In this document: positions 40,385-49,284 of the stretch, in pieces
Layout of the letters: each line of letters begins with the position of its first letter
Numbering within the stretch: the first letter of the stretch is position 1
DNA from: Aestuariivita sp.
GTDB lineage: Bacteria > Pseudomonadota > Alphaproteobacteria > Rhodobacterales > Rhodobacteraceae
Reading direction: 5' to 3'
Length of the DNA: 54,236 nucleotides
Assembly (NCBI GenBank): GCA_026709985.1
Contig: JAPORY010000097.1
Location: 1 to 54,236 of the forward strand
Notes under the pieces: model-generated
What the model saw: only the letters and a program-made list of their open reading frames with translations
Told to the model about the DNA's origin: nothing
The model's database searches: none
Position numbers and translations under genes: made by a program

Positions 40385-42433
40385 TTACGCCTCGCTATAT
40401 TCGATGATGGTATTTCCGAAGGGATCGACGCGCCCAGCAAAGCCCGGATCTATCAGAACAGTTGTATCGGGTTGGGCAAGAATAGCAGGTCCTTGGATTT
40501 TCGATTCGACCGGCAACCTCAGACGGTCGTAAATCGCGGTCTCGTGCCAAGCATCACCGAAGTGAACCTGCCGACTGCTCGTTTTGGCGGCCTCAATACT
40601 GCCACCAACCGGAGCAAGGGTACTCAAGTCAAATTTTGGACGCTTACCAATAACAGCGGTGCGCAGGTTGATAATACGGCGCTCACCGTTTTTCAAAAGT
40701 CTACTAAAGGAAGCAGAATACGCTCTATCAAAGGCCACTTCGATCTCGGCGCTAGTCGGTGCAGTCACGGCGCATTCCTTGACCGCTACCGACAATGGTA
40801 CCGCTACCGTATGGGTCTGGCCAGCGTAAGCCATGTCGAGTTCGACAACAATCTCGCGAGCCTCAAAACGTAATTGCGCCGTCTCAAGCGAAGCCATGCC
40901 AGCATCAAAATGCTGTTGCATCTGATCGCACAGGCTTTCGGTATCAAGTGTCCGTGTCGAAGCGTTAATTGTTTTCACGAAGTCTTGCCGCATATCGGCA
41001 ATAACACAACCCATAGCACTCGTAACTCCCGGATATCTCGGAACAATGGCCCGACCAATCCCAACATCGCGCAACAGGGCGGCGGTATGTAAGGCACCAC
41101 CGCCACCGAAGGGCATGAAGGCGAAACCCTTCGGGTCAAATCCGCGCTCAATGCTAACTAACCGGATTGCACCCGCCATTCGGGAGTTGGCTACCCGCAG
41201 GATGGCTTCCGCCGCTGCTACTGTCGAAAGGCTCAGCTTTGAACCAACATGTTCATTGATGGCTCTCGCTGCCGCCTCCACATCCAATCGTTGAAGTGTC
41301 CCGCCAATTGGACTATCGGCATCAATACGCCCGAGGACGATGTTTGCATCGGTCACCGTCGGTCTCGTGTTACCCTGACCGTAGGCCACCGGGCCCGGCA
41401 TTGAGCCCGCGCTTTCTGGCCCGATGTTCAAAAGACCCCCTCGGTCCACCCAAGCAATTGAGCCACCACCCGCGCCAATCGTCGTTATTTCGATCATCGG
41501 TGAGCGGATAACCATACCGAAATCAATTGCGGTCTGCGGCGCAAGCATCGACTGACCATTGGCGATAATCGCAACATCAAAGCTAGTACCGCCCATGTCA
41601 CCAGTGATGACATTCTCATAGCCAGCGGTTTGTGCGATAAATCCCGCAGCAATCACGCCAGCAGCAGGGCCAGAGAGCGCAGTTCTTACAGGCCGCTGGC
41701 AGGCAGTATCTGTCCTCATGACACCGCCATTTGACTGTATAATCATGAATTCACCGCGAAACCCGTCCCGCTTTAACGCAGTGTTAAGGCGATCAATGTA
41801 ACCGGCTACCTCTGGCTGAAGATATCCGTTAAGAGCCGTTGTCGAAAATCGCTCAAACTCACGGATTTCGGGGAGAATCTCGGCTGAAGTACTGACATGC
41901 GGATTGGGCCAGAACTCTCGAACGACCGCAGCAGCCTTTTGTTCGTTCTCCTGATTAGCATAGGAATTTGCGAAGAGGATCGCGACCGCCAAACATTCTG
42001 CTTCAAGTAGCCCCTTTGCTGCGGCGCTGACCTCATTAACATCAACAGGCGTCCATACGGTGCCATCAGCGAGCGTTCGCTCCGACACTTCGATACGAAG
42101 GTTTCGCGGGACGATCGGGTCAAACTCTCCGCGTAACCCCCAAGTTCGAGGCCGATCTCGGCGGCGCATCTCAAGCACGTCTCGTAACCCACGCGTGGTA
42201 ATAACGCCAATCTTAGCACCCTTTCGCTCCAAGAGCGCATTCGTCCCCACCGTTGTGCCGTGAACAACAACTTTGACCGTTGACAGATCGTCGACTTGGA
42301 AACCGAGCCCCGCAAGAAAACCAGCAGATTGGTCAGGCTTCGTCGTTGGTACTTTTGCGATTCTGGCTGTTCCTTCTACCTCATCCAAAATAAAAATATC
42401 GGTGAAGGTCCCGCCGACATCAGCACCAATCAT
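40385..42433 (-). CDS. hyuA: Hydantoinase/oxoprolinase subunit A
   Basis: A 682-aa HyuA-type subunit of the ATP-dependent hydantoinase/5-oxoprolinase/acetone carboxylase family. The ASKHA-type ATP-binding start GADVGGTFTD, VVHGTTVGTNALLERKGAK, SNGGVM, ALSGPAAGV, GDMGGTSFDVA and IGAGGGSIAWVD are all visible. With HyuB it would phosphorylate and open a cyclic amide or imide. ATG 42433 is chosen, 5 bases after the hyuB stop; TTG 42460 would overlap hyuB. Only one base separates it from the isochorismatase-like gene. The substrate cannot be told from sequence: hydantoins, N-methylhydantoin, oxoproline-like lactams and cyclic imides are all used in the family. Confidence 0.92.
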   Translation of the reverse strand: MIGADVGGTFTDIFILDEVEGTARIAKVPTTKPDQSAGFLAGLGFQVDDLSTVKVVVHGTTVGTNALLERKGAKIGVITTRGLRDVLEMRRRDRPRTWGLRGEFDPIVPRNLRIEVSERTLADGTVWTPVDVNEVSAAAKGLLEAECLAVAILFANSYANQENEQKAAAVVREFWPNPHVSTSAEILPEIREFERFSTTALNGYLQPEVAGYIDRLNTALKRDGFRGEFMIIQSNGGVMRTDTACQRPVRTALSGPAAGVIAAGFIAQTAGYENVITGDMGGTSFDVAIIANGQSMLAPQTAIDFGMVIRSPMIEITTIGAGGGSIAWVDRGGLLNIGPESAGSMPGPVAYGQGNTRPTVTDANIVLGRIDADSPIGGTLQRLDVEAAARAINEHVGSKLSLSTVAAAEAILRVANSRMAGAIRLVSIERGFDPKGFAFMPFGGGGALHTAALLRDVGIGRAIVPRYPGVTSAMGCVIADMRQDFVKTINASTRTLDTESLCDQMQQHFDAGMASLETAQLRFEAREIVVELDMAYAGQTHTVAVPLSVAVKECAVTAPTSAEIEVAFDRAYSASFSRLLKNGERRIINLRTAVIGKRPKFDLSTLAPVGGSIEAAKTSSRQVHFGDAWHETAIYDRLRLPVESKIQGPAILAQPDTTVLIDPGFAGRVDPFGNTIIEYSEA

Positions 42434-42438
42434 ACAAG

Positions 42439-44133
42439 TCACGACAATGCTTTCTTCCAAGCCGAACCGTAGAGTTCGGTAGCCTTGTGCGGCGTCAAAT
42501 AACCAAGCCCCACGTCCCGTGCAACCGCCTCGACCGCCCGCTTCTTCGGTAGGCCGTATCCTCCTCCCCCCGGAGTCTCAAGGCGAACGGCTTGGCCTTT
42601 CTCAAGTTTGATTCCGAGCATTTTTGATATTAATGGCGGTTTTTTCCAACCATCTCGCTGCTCAAAACTAAAGATATTCCTTGCACCGCGCTCACCACCA
42701 GCCACGCCATTTGGCGAAAAGCGGCCGCGCTCCCCAAAAAGAAAAGCTTCTGCTTTTTCTTCAAGGAGTTCGATTTCGTAGATGGCACCCAATCCACCGC
42801 GATGCTGACCAGCACCGGCACTATCTGGGCGAAGTGCCCATTCCCGAAACATCACCGGGTAAGCCGCTTCCAGAATTTCCATCGGCGGAATTGTCGCTGT
42901 TGAGATCGGGGCGTTACCGTGGTTCAAACCATCACTCTCAACGCTGCCGCCGTGACCACCGCCGAAAAAACTAAACATCACCCAAGGTTGACCATTCTGA
43001 CGCTTACCAGCCATAGAAAGTGCATTAATTGTGCCATAGGCGTTCGCAACAACTCGCTCGGGAGCGGCGTGCGCCGCTGCGGAGAAAATCACATCAATCA
43101 TGCGCAAAATGGTTTCCGTGTACCCACCGACAGGAGCTGGAAACTCGGCAGCAAGGAGGGATTTTTCAGGTACGCGCACCGCCACCGGACGCATTACACC
43201 GGCGTTGGCTGGGAGATCTGGAAATATGTGCTTGATTGCCACATAAGCCGTTGCCACAGCAGTGGGTAGCGCAATGTTAACGGGACCAGCGGTCACTGGA
43301 GCGGTACCGGCAAAATCGAGTGACATGCGATCACCCTTGATTTCAAGCGCAACCTTGATCGGCAACGCCTCATCGGTGATCCCATCATTGTCCAGATAAT
43401 CGACAGCTTCCCAGCGACCGTCTGGCAACTCTGCAAGTTCACTCCGCATCAGCGCGTCTGCCCGATCCGCGAGGGCATCAAGAGCGGCCCTCACCGTCGT
43501 CACACCATATTCGTTCAACAGTTCATCAAGCCGCTTTTGTCCAAGGTCGAGAGCCCCAAGCTGACCATTCAAATCCCCCATCGCCGACTGCGGTAGCCGA
43601 GTGTTACGTAAGAGAATATCAACGATATCTTGCTGCATCACGCCAGATCGAATCAGCTTAACCGGCGGCAGGATAAAAGCTTCCTGAAATGCTTCTGTCG
43701 CAGCTGGATTGTAGTTTCCCGGTACGGCGCCGCCCACATCATGCCAATGACCGACGCTTGCCAAATAACAAAAGAGTTCACCGTCTCGGAAGTAGGGACG
43801 CACCAGCCGCATATCCGAAAGATGCGTTCCACCAAGGTGCGCATCGTTAAAGATATACGTGTCACCGTCTCTCAAATCCCCGACTTCGGCGGCCTTGTCG
43901 ATCACCGCTTTGACGGCAAACGCCATCACGCCAACAAAGATCGGTAGTCCAGATTTGCCCTGTACTAAGGTGTCTCCAGTGCTGGCGTGGTATAACCCGT
44001 GCGACGCATCGTGCGCTTCGGCAATGATAGGATTGAAGGCCGCGCGAAATAGTGTCGCATCCATTTCGTCGGCGATCTGCTCCATACGTCCGGTTAGAAC
44101 TGCCAGAGTTATCGGGTCAATCCTATCCTTCAT
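42439..44133 (-). CDS. hyuB: Hydantoinase/oxoprolinase subunit B
   Basis: A 564-aa HyuB-type subunit, hydrolytic partner of HyuA. The family signature NDAHLGGTHLSDMRLVRP is followed by GHWHDVGGAVPG, which holds likely metal or catalytic residues, then VGGYTETILRMIDVIF, GGGHGG and the C-terminal Gly-rich LETPGGGGYG. Length and order are normal. Its ATG overlaps the stop of the tautomerase/SnoaL gene by four bases (44130-44133). Here hyuB precedes hyuA. Confidence 0.92.
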   Translation of the reverse strand: MKDRIDPITLAVLTGRMEQIADEMDATLFRAAFNPIIAEAHDASHGLYHASTGDTLVQGKSGLPIFVGVMAFAVKAVIDKAAEVGDLRDGDTYIFNDAHLGGTHLSDMRLVRPYFRDGELFCYLASVGHWHDVGGAVPGNYNPAATEAFQEAFILPPVKLIRSGVMQQDIVDILLRNTRLPQSAMGDLNGQLGALDLGQKRLDELLNEYGVTTVRAALDALADRADALMRSELAELPDGRWEAVDYLDNDGITDEALPIKVALEIKGDRMSLDFAGTAPVTAGPVNIALPTAVATAYVAIKHIFPDLPANAGVMRPVAVRVPEKSLLAAEFPAPVGGYTETILRMIDVIFSAAAHAAPERVVANAYGTINALSMAGKRQNGQPWVMFSFFGGGHGGSVESDGLNHGNAPISTATIPPMEILEAAYPVMFREWALRPDSAGAGQHRGGLGAIYEIELLEEKAEAFLFGERGRFSPNGVAGGERGARNIFSFEQRDGWKKPPLISKMLGIKLEKGQAVRLETPGGGGYGLPKKRAVEAVARDVGLGYLTPHKATELYGSAWKKALS

Positions 44134-44690
44134 TTGCGCACTTCTTCGGCGAGGTCATTCCAAACATTGAGAGAGATTAACTTGCCGTGCTTGACCACAA
44201 ATCGATCAATAAAGCGGATACCTTTGAAGGATGTATCGTCCAACCACTCCCCTGACAGTGTACCGCTGACGTAAACCTTCGCGCAGCTCTCGCTATGGAA
44301 GGCCTCAGCCGAAGTGATCGTTTTCTTGACAAAATGGTATCGATCTTTAGCCCAATTGATTAACGCCCCAATCGTCGTCATCGCCTTGCTGCCCGGGAAC
44401 GTCATCTGAAAGTCTGGCGCCAAAAGCGCCTCGGCTGCCTCTAAGTTGCGTGCTTCCAACGCCTCAAGAAAGTCAAGTGCAAGCTGCTTCGGATCAGGAA
44501 GGGCCGCGGCGGGAGAGCGAGATTGTCCGCCGCGGGAATAGTTTTCTGCTGCCATTTCGTGAACCATGACCGTGACAGCCTCATCACTCGCAGGAACAAC
44601 CAAACGGACGGCATCCGTCAAGGCCCTCGTTAAGCGTGACTTTTCCGCAGCTGAATAGCCTTCCAATAGATGGACTTCGACGATTGGCAT
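44130..44690 (-). CDS. Fusion: 4-oxalocrotonate tautomerase-like + SnoaL/NTF2-like domain
   Basis: A 186-aa protein with two domains. Residues 1-60 are a 4-OT/MIF-type tautomerase: Pro2 directly after Met (MPIVEVHLLEG, the catalytic N-terminal proline once Met is removed), then SRLTRALTDAVRLVVPASDEAVTVMVHEM. Residues ~68-186 form an NTF2/SnoaL-like barrel (ALDFLEALEARNLEAAEALL, FQMTFPGSKAMTTIGALINW, RYHFVKKTITSAEAF, IRFIDRFVVKHGKLI). It is the first gene of the leftward operon, which suggests keto-enol or double-bond isomerisation on the hydantoinase pathway. The pairing in one chain is unusual; the NTF2 domain could be a second isomerase or a binding module. Confidence 0.8.
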   Translation of the reverse strand: MPIVEVHLLEGYSAAEKSRLTRALTDAVRLVVPASDEAVTVMVHEMAAENYSRGGQSRSPAAALPDPKQLALDFLEALEARNLEAAEALLAPDFQMTFPGSKAMTTIGALINWAKDRYHFVKKTITSAEAFHSESCAKVYVSGTLSGEWLDDTSFKGIRFIDRFVVKHGKLISLNVWNDLAEEVRK

Positions 44691-44824
44691 ACAGATTCTC
44701 CTATTTTGTGCTTTCCATATAGCAGATTTTGTATTATTGAAAGTCCAAATTATTGTTCAAATTGAGCCAGATTTGTTTATCAACGGCGTATAGATCGAAG
44801 ATTTTTGCCGACAACAGGAGATGG
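44691..44824. promoter_or_regulatory. Divergent promoter region of the catabolic cluster
   Basis: 134 bases between the first genes of two divergent operons, the regulator being one of them; the GntR-type product most likely binds here. The region is AT-rich (TATTATTGAAAG, AAATTATTGTTCAAATT) but I could not find a convincing palindrome of the GT-N-AC HutC type. AGGAG (44816-44820) serves the regulator gene. Confidence 0.5.
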
Positions 44825-45625
44825 GTGGCGGTGACAACTCACGCTCAGGCCTTACTTCCCAAAGGCGGTAAAGCCCATCGGGTATACCTTTTGCTGTGCG
44901 ACGACATAGCTAATGGACGTTATGCCGAAGGGGAGTTCTTACCGGGCGAGAACCGGCTTGCGAGCATCCTCAGTGTGAGCCGGATCACGGTCCGCCGAGC
45001 GCTTGATGCTCTGGCTGCTGACGGATGGATTGAGAAGAGAGTGGGAGCTGGGTCAGTCGTATTGCCCCAGCACCGACAAGAGACGAAAATTGCCGCGAAT
45101 TTTGCCACGCTCATCCCTCAACTTGTTGAGTTCGACCAAAAAACAACCGCCCGCCTGCTGTCTTTTTCCTACAACTTGCCGTCCAAATCTGTCGCAGCTG
45201 CTCTTGGACTCACGAAAGGGCAGCGGATTCAGACGGCTGTTCGCGTGCGCCTATTTGACGGTGAGCCTTTTTCATTCCTCACCACGCACGTTCCCGAAGA
45301 AATCGCTCGCAACTACGACGAGACGGATCTTGCGACGCAACCGCTATTTCGATTGCTTGAGCGAAATGGTGTGGAAGTGGAAGGGGCAGATCAGACAGTA
45401 ACGGCGACATTAGCGGGTCCCGGCGCCGCCGAGTCTCTCGACGTTGCTGTTGGCTCGCCACTGTTGTCAATTGAAAGAGTTGTTCGTGACGCAAGTGGGC
45501 GTGGGGTGGAGCATTTGTTTGCTCTATACCGACCAGACAGGTTCCGCATTGAAATGAGTATGACCCGCACTGGAGCGGGTAAATCCCGCCAGTGGCAACC
45601 GGTGATTGGAGCGCAAGACCCATGA
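44825..45625 (+). CDS. GntR/HutC-family transcriptional regulator
   Basis: An N-terminal winged helix-turn-helix (YLLLCDDIANGRYAEGEFLP, SVSRITVRRALDALAADGWI, GAGSVV) and a C-terminal UTRA ligand-binding domain (LLSFSYNLPSKSVAAALGL, ERVVRDASGRGVEHLFALYR) define the HutC subfamily. These are usually repressors released by a pathway intermediate. The start is ambiguous: GTG 44825 or GTG 44831 follow AGGAG; a TTG at 44753 has no site. Its TGA overlaps the ATG of the LeuC-like gene (ATGA, 45622-45625), so regulator and enzyme are co-translated. It probably controls both divergent operons, including its own. Confidence 0.87.
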   Translation: MAVTTHAQALLPKGGKAHRVYLLLCDDIANGRYAEGEFLPGENRLASILSVSRITVRRALDALAADGWIEKRVGAGSVVLPQHRQETKIAANFATLIPQLVEFDQKTTARLLSFSYNLPSKSVAAALGLTKGQRIQTAVRVRLFDGEPFSFLTTHVPEEIARNYDETDLATQPLFRLLERNGVEVEGADQTVTATLAGPGAAESLDVAVGSPLLSIERVVRDASGRGVEHLFALYRPDRFRIEMSMTRTGAGKSRQWQPVIGAQDP

Positions 45626-47016
45626 CGACGCTCCTCGACAAACTCTGGGATAGTCATGAAATTCATTGTGGTAGGGACGGTCGATCCCTCCTTTGGGTCG
45701 ATCGTCACCTCGTTCACGAGGGATCCCACCACGCGTTTTCCAAACTCGCAGAGAGAAACTCTATGGTCGTCGAGCCAAACCTGACGTTTGGGGTGGCTGA
45801 CCATTATGTCCCAACGCGCGGCACCGCCGCGAGCCCCGCTATCGTACGGATGATTGAGACGCTCGAAAGAAATGCCGAGAAGCACGGCATAACATATTAT
45901 GGTCAACTGGATTCACGGCAAGGCATTGTCCACGTAATTGGACCAGAGCAAGGGCTTACGCTCCCAGGCCTATTGATCACGTGTGGCGATAGCCATACCT
46001 CGACCCACGGTGCCTTTGGCGCCCTTGCCTTTGGGATCGGAGCAACTGAAGTTTCCCACGTGCTGGCAACCCAAACTATTTGGCAAAGTCGTCCAAAGTC
46101 GATGCGCATCGCGATTTCCGGGAACCTGTTACCAGGAGTCGGTTCCAAAGATCTTGCGCTTGCATGGATCGCAAAGCTTGGGGCGGACGGTGCGCGAGAA
46201 CATGCGGTCGAATATACGGGGAGTGCGGTTCGCCGACTTTCGATGGACGGTCGTATGACGCTTTGCAATATGTCGATAGAGGGCGGAGCCCGGTTCGGGA
46301 TGATCGCTCCAGATGAGACGACCTTTGCCTATATCAAAGATCGCCCCTTCGCTCCGTCAGACGCGCTGTTTAAGCGTGCGCAAATGTACTGGGAAACACT
46401 AACGAGCGACGAAAATGCAGAATTTGATCGCGAAGTCTGTATTGATGCTTCGGAGATTGCACCGATTGTCACTTGGGGTACTTCGCCCGAGGACGCGCTT
46501 CCCGTAACCGCAACCGTTCCCAACCCAACCGCTTTGGCAGGTACTGACTCTGAACGGGTGGCTTCTGCAATCGACTATATGGGCCTCGTTCCCGGTCGAG
46601 CCCTAACCGAGGTGCAAATTGATCAGGTCTTTATTGGTTCTTGTACTAATGCTCGAATTGAAGATCTTCGAGCGGCCGCCGCGGTTCTAGCGGGCCGCCG
46701 CGCCAAGGTGCCGGGGTTGGTGTCGCCAGGCTCGCAGCAAATCAAAGCTCAGGCTGAAGCTGAAGGTCTGGATCATATTTTTATTGATGCCGGACTTGAG
46801 TGGGGCAACGCTGGGTGTTCGATGTGCGTTGCGATGAATGGTGATCGCGTTCAATCGGGTAAGCGGTGTGCATCAACGACAAATCGTAATTTCCGTGGCC
46901 GACAGGGCCGAGACGCAAGAACGCATCTGATGTCTCCGGCCATGGTTGCTGCCGCCGCTATCACGGGACACCTCACCGACGTCCGCCCTTTCTTGAAAGA
47001 ACGGTTAACAGAATGA
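45622..47016 (+). CDS. LeuC-like hydro-lyase large subunit (3-isopropylmalate / dimethylmaleate dehydratase type)
   Basis: A 464-aa aconitase-family large subunit. The [4Fe-4S] ligands are in GSCTNARIEDL and CSMCVAMN; LLWVDRHLVHEGSHHAF, CGDSHTSTHGAFGALAFGIG and MSPAMVAAAAITGHLTD follow the family. The motif after HLVHE is GSH where leucine-pathway LeuC usually has VTS, a hint of a different substrate. ATG 45622 is preferred over GTG 45592. Context is a GntR regulator and a TRAP transporter, not leuB or leuA, so a catabolic hydratase acting on a substituted maleate/malate is more likely than leucine synthesis. Genuine isopropylmalate isomerase cannot be excluded. Confidence 0.88.
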   Translation: MTTLLDKLWDSHEIHCGRDGRSLLWVDRHLVHEGSHHAFSKLAERNSMVVEPNLTFGVADHYVPTRGTAASPAIVRMIETLERNAEKHGITYYGQLDSRQGIVHVIGPEQGLTLPGLLITCGDSHTSTHGAFGALAFGIGATEVSHVLATQTIWQSRPKSMRIAISGNLLPGVGSKDLALAWIAKLGADGAREHAVEYTGSAVRRLSMDGRMTLCNMSIEGGARFGMIAPDETTFAYIKDRPFAPSDALFKRAQMYWETLTSDENAEFDREVCIDASEIAPIVTWGTSPEDALPVTATVPNPTALAGTDSERVASAIDYMGLVPGRALTEVQIDQVFIGSCTNARIEDLRAAAAVLAGRRAKVPGLVSPGSQQIKAQAEAEGLDHIFIDAGLEWGNAGCSMCVAMNGDRVQSGKRCASTTNRNFRGRQGRDARTHLMSPAMVAAAAITGHLTDVRPFLKERLTE

Positions 47017-47630
47017 CGGGCTGGAGCAAACATACTGGCATGGCCACTGCGATTGATATTGAGAATATTGACACCGATCAGATTATCCCGGCACGATTTA
47101 TGTCAGCACCACGCTCAGATGGTTATGGTGGATTTCTACTCCATGATCTTCGCTTCGATACCACGGGGAACCCGCGCCCGAACTTTCCGATTAACCTTTT
47201 CCCAGCGGTCAGTATCCTTGTCGGCCGCCGTAATTTTGGTACCGGATCGTCAAGAGAAGCCGCGGTCTATGCGCTCGGCGACTTTGGTATCCGTGCTGTG
47301 ATTGCACCGAGTTTCGGAGATATCTTCGCTGCCAACTGCATTAACAATGGGGTATTGCCCGCGCTGGTTAGTAACAAAGCAGCAACTGATCTGATCGTTT
47401 GGCTCAGTGGTAGGCAGGCCCAACTCAATCTCAATATACGGAGTCGAACAATTTCGTTTGATGATCAGACCGTTACATTTACGCTTAACGATGCTTCGGC
47501 GCAAAAGCTGCTGAACGGATGGGATGACATCGACCTTACTCAACACCATCTCTCGGCCATTGCGGCCTATCGGGCGCGGCGGGCACAGATGCAGCCGTGG
47601 GTGTTTCCGGCAAACGAAACCGCTGGATAA
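47013..47630 (+). CDS. LeuD-like hydro-lyase small subunit
   Basis: A 205-aa small (swivel) subunit of an aconitase-family hydro-lyase. It shows GMATAIDIENIDTDQIIPAR, the GRRNFGTGSSREAAVYAL loop that contacts the substrate carboxylates, and APSFGDIFAANCINNGVLPA. The ATG overlaps the stop of the large-subunit gene (47013-47016). It forms the active site with the large subunit. Substrate inference is the same as for its partner. Confidence 0.88.
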   Translation: MTGWSKHTGMATAIDIENIDTDQIIPARFMSAPRSDGYGGFLLHDLRFDTTGNPRPNFPINLFPAVSILVGRRNFGTGSSREAAVYALGDFGIRAVIAPSFGDIFAANCINNGVLPALVSNKAATDLIVWLSGRQAQLNLNIRSRTISFDDQTVTFTLNDASAQKLLNGWDDIDLTQHHLSAIAAYRARRAQMQPWVFPANETAG

Positions 47631-47698
47631 TTGCGGGCTGCGCGAGCCCGTCTTATAAAGTGCCAGGGCACTGGCCAAGGGGATAGGAGGTACTACCC

Positions 47699-48712
47699 AT
47701 GAAGATGCAATTCGCTGCTGGTGTTTTGGCCAGCTCCTTAGTGATCGCGGCTACGACAGAGGCGCAAGAGACTCTCACTGCCGTCCACGCTTTCCCTGAA
47801 ACACTGATTTACACCAAGAGCTTCCTTTCGTTCGTCGATAAAGTGAATGAAGCCGGTGAGGGTGTTGTGCAGATTGATGTTCGGGGTGGTCCGGAGGCAA
47901 TCGGCATGTTTCAACAGCCTGATGCTGTGCGTGACGGGATTGTCGATCTGGTCTACACGCCTGGCTCATTCTATGGCGGTGCACTACCAGAGAAAGATGC
48001 GCTTGTCGCATCGAATCTAACTGCCATTGAAACCCGCCAGAACGGCGGAATTGCGCTAATCGACGAGATTCACCAGCAAAAGATGGGGCTGAAATATCTT
48101 GGCTGGTTCGACAGCGGCGTCTGCTACAATCTCTGGACGCGCAACGAACCGACATTTGATGCTAATGGCAACCTTGAAGTCGAGGGCCTAAAGTTGCGTG
48201 GTAACGCCGTCTACAACGCTTTCTTCACCAATTATCTTGGAGCCCAGGTCATTGATCTGCCGACGGGTGAAGTCTACGCCGCCTTACAGCGCGGGGTGGT
48301 GGACGCGACGGGCTGGACGCAAATCGGTCTGATTGACCTGAAGTGGAATGAGTTTTTGAACTACCGTATTGAACCATGCTTTTTCTCAACCGATCTTGGC
48401 GTGATCGTGAACCTTGACCGCTGGAATGAACTTTCGGATGAGGCCAAGCAGATTGTTCAAGAGGTGGCAATCCAGCATGAGATCGACAGTGTGAATGCGC
48501 TTCGAGCGAAACGCGATGAGGACTTCGCGGCCCTCGCAGAACAGGGCATGAACGTCGTTTCCTTGGAAGGCGAGGCAAAGGCGGCTTATTTGCTCGCTGC
48601 GCGCGAGAAGAACTGGGAACGGATGCAAAACCTGATGGCAGAGCACCCGATGGGAACCGACAACTACGACCGACTGATTGAGTTGTTTTACGATCCTTCA
48701 GCGGACAAATAG
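47699..48712 (+). CDS. dctP: TRAP transporter solute-binding protein
   Basis: A 337-aa DctP-family periplasmic protein. An N-terminal signal (MKMQFAAGVLASSLVIAATT, then EAQE) precedes HAFPETLIYTKSFLSFVDKV, LVYTPGSFYGGALPEKDALV, LKLRGNAVYNAFFTNYLGAQ with the conserved Arg that binds the ligand carboxylate, PTGEVYAALQRGVVDATGW, and WNELSDEAKQIVQEVA. AGGAGG lies eight to nine bases before the ATG. The Arg region implies an acidic ligand, consistent with a carboxylate or cyclic-amide acid as pathway substrate. Confidence 0.9.
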   Translation: MKMQFAAGVLASSLVIAATTEAQETLTAVHAFPETLIYTKSFLSFVDKVNEAGEGVVQIDVRGGPEAIGMFQQPDAVRDGIVDLVYTPGSFYGGALPEKDALVASNLTAIETRQNGGIALIDEIHQQKMGLKYLGWFDSGVCYNLWTRNEPTFDANGNLEVEGLKLRGNAVYNAFFTNYLGAQVIDLPTGEVYAALQRGVVDATGWTQIGLIDLKWNEFLNYRIEPCFFSTDLGVIVNLDRWNELSDEAKQIVQEVAIQHEIDSVNALRAKRDEDFAALAEQGMNVVSLEGEAKAAYLLAAREKNWERMQNLMAEHPMGTDNYDRLIELFYDPSADK

Positions 48713-48728
48713 CCTTACTAAAGACTTA

Positions 48729-48756
48729 GGCCTAGAGCAACTGGTTGCTCTAGGCC
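48729..48756 (+). other. Intercistronic hairpin between dctP and dctQ
   Basis: GGCCTAGAGCAA-CTGG-TTGCTCTAGGCC: a perfect 12-bp stem with a 4-base loop starting 17 bases after the dctP stop, without a T run. This suits an mRNA-stabilising stem that raises DctP over the membrane subunits. Confidence 0.6.
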
Positions 48757-48777
48757 GCACACGGTTTAAAGGTTCCC

Positions 48778-49284
48778 ATGCGCTCGCTGATCCGCTTCTA
48801 CGATTCCCTGTTGCTCTTGATGGCTTTGATTGCAGCCACAACGCTCGTTTGGCTAATGGTATCGGTAGTGCTATCGGTGATCATGCGAAACATCGGCATC
48901 CAACCGTGGGCATGGCTCTTCACCTCCGCCGAATACGGCATTCTCTACATGACGATGCTCGGAGCCCCTTGGTTGGTGCGCGAACGCGGTCATGTCCATA
49001 TTGAATTGGTTACAGCGGCGCTCACCCCTAATCTGCGCCGCGCTGTGAGCCGCACCATCGCCGTCGCCTGCGTCGCGGTTTCGGTAATTCTGGCTTGGTA
49101 CGGACTCGAATTGTTTTTAACCAATGTTGAACGCAACGACTATGATGTGCGCGCCTATTTCTATCCGAGATGGATGCTCACGATTGCATTTCCCATCGCT
49201 TTTAGCTTCATGGCCATTGAGTTTTCTCGTTTTGTCTTTGGCAGCGAATTAATGCACTCAGGCGAAGCTGGAATCCACGAATAG
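48778..49284 (+). CDS. dctQ: TRAP transporter small membrane subunit
   Basis: A 168-aa DctQ-type protein with four membrane helices (LLLMALIAATTLVWLMVSVV; WLFTSAEYGILYMTMLGAPW; TIAVACVAVSVILAWYGLEL; LTIAFPIAFSFMAIEFSRFV). The family motifs VRERGHVHIELV and PRWMLTIAFPI are present. It lies 65 bases after dctP and overlaps dctM (stop TAG shares a base with GTG 49284). Confidence 0.9.
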   Translation: MRSLIRFYDSLLLLMALIAATTLVWLMVSVVLSVIMRNIGIQPWAWLFTSAEYGILYMTMLGAPWLVRERGHVHIELVTAALTPNLRRAVSRTIAVACVAVSVILAWYGLELFLTNVERNDYDVRAYFYPRWMLTIAFPIAFSFMAIEFSRFVFGSELMHSGEAGIHE

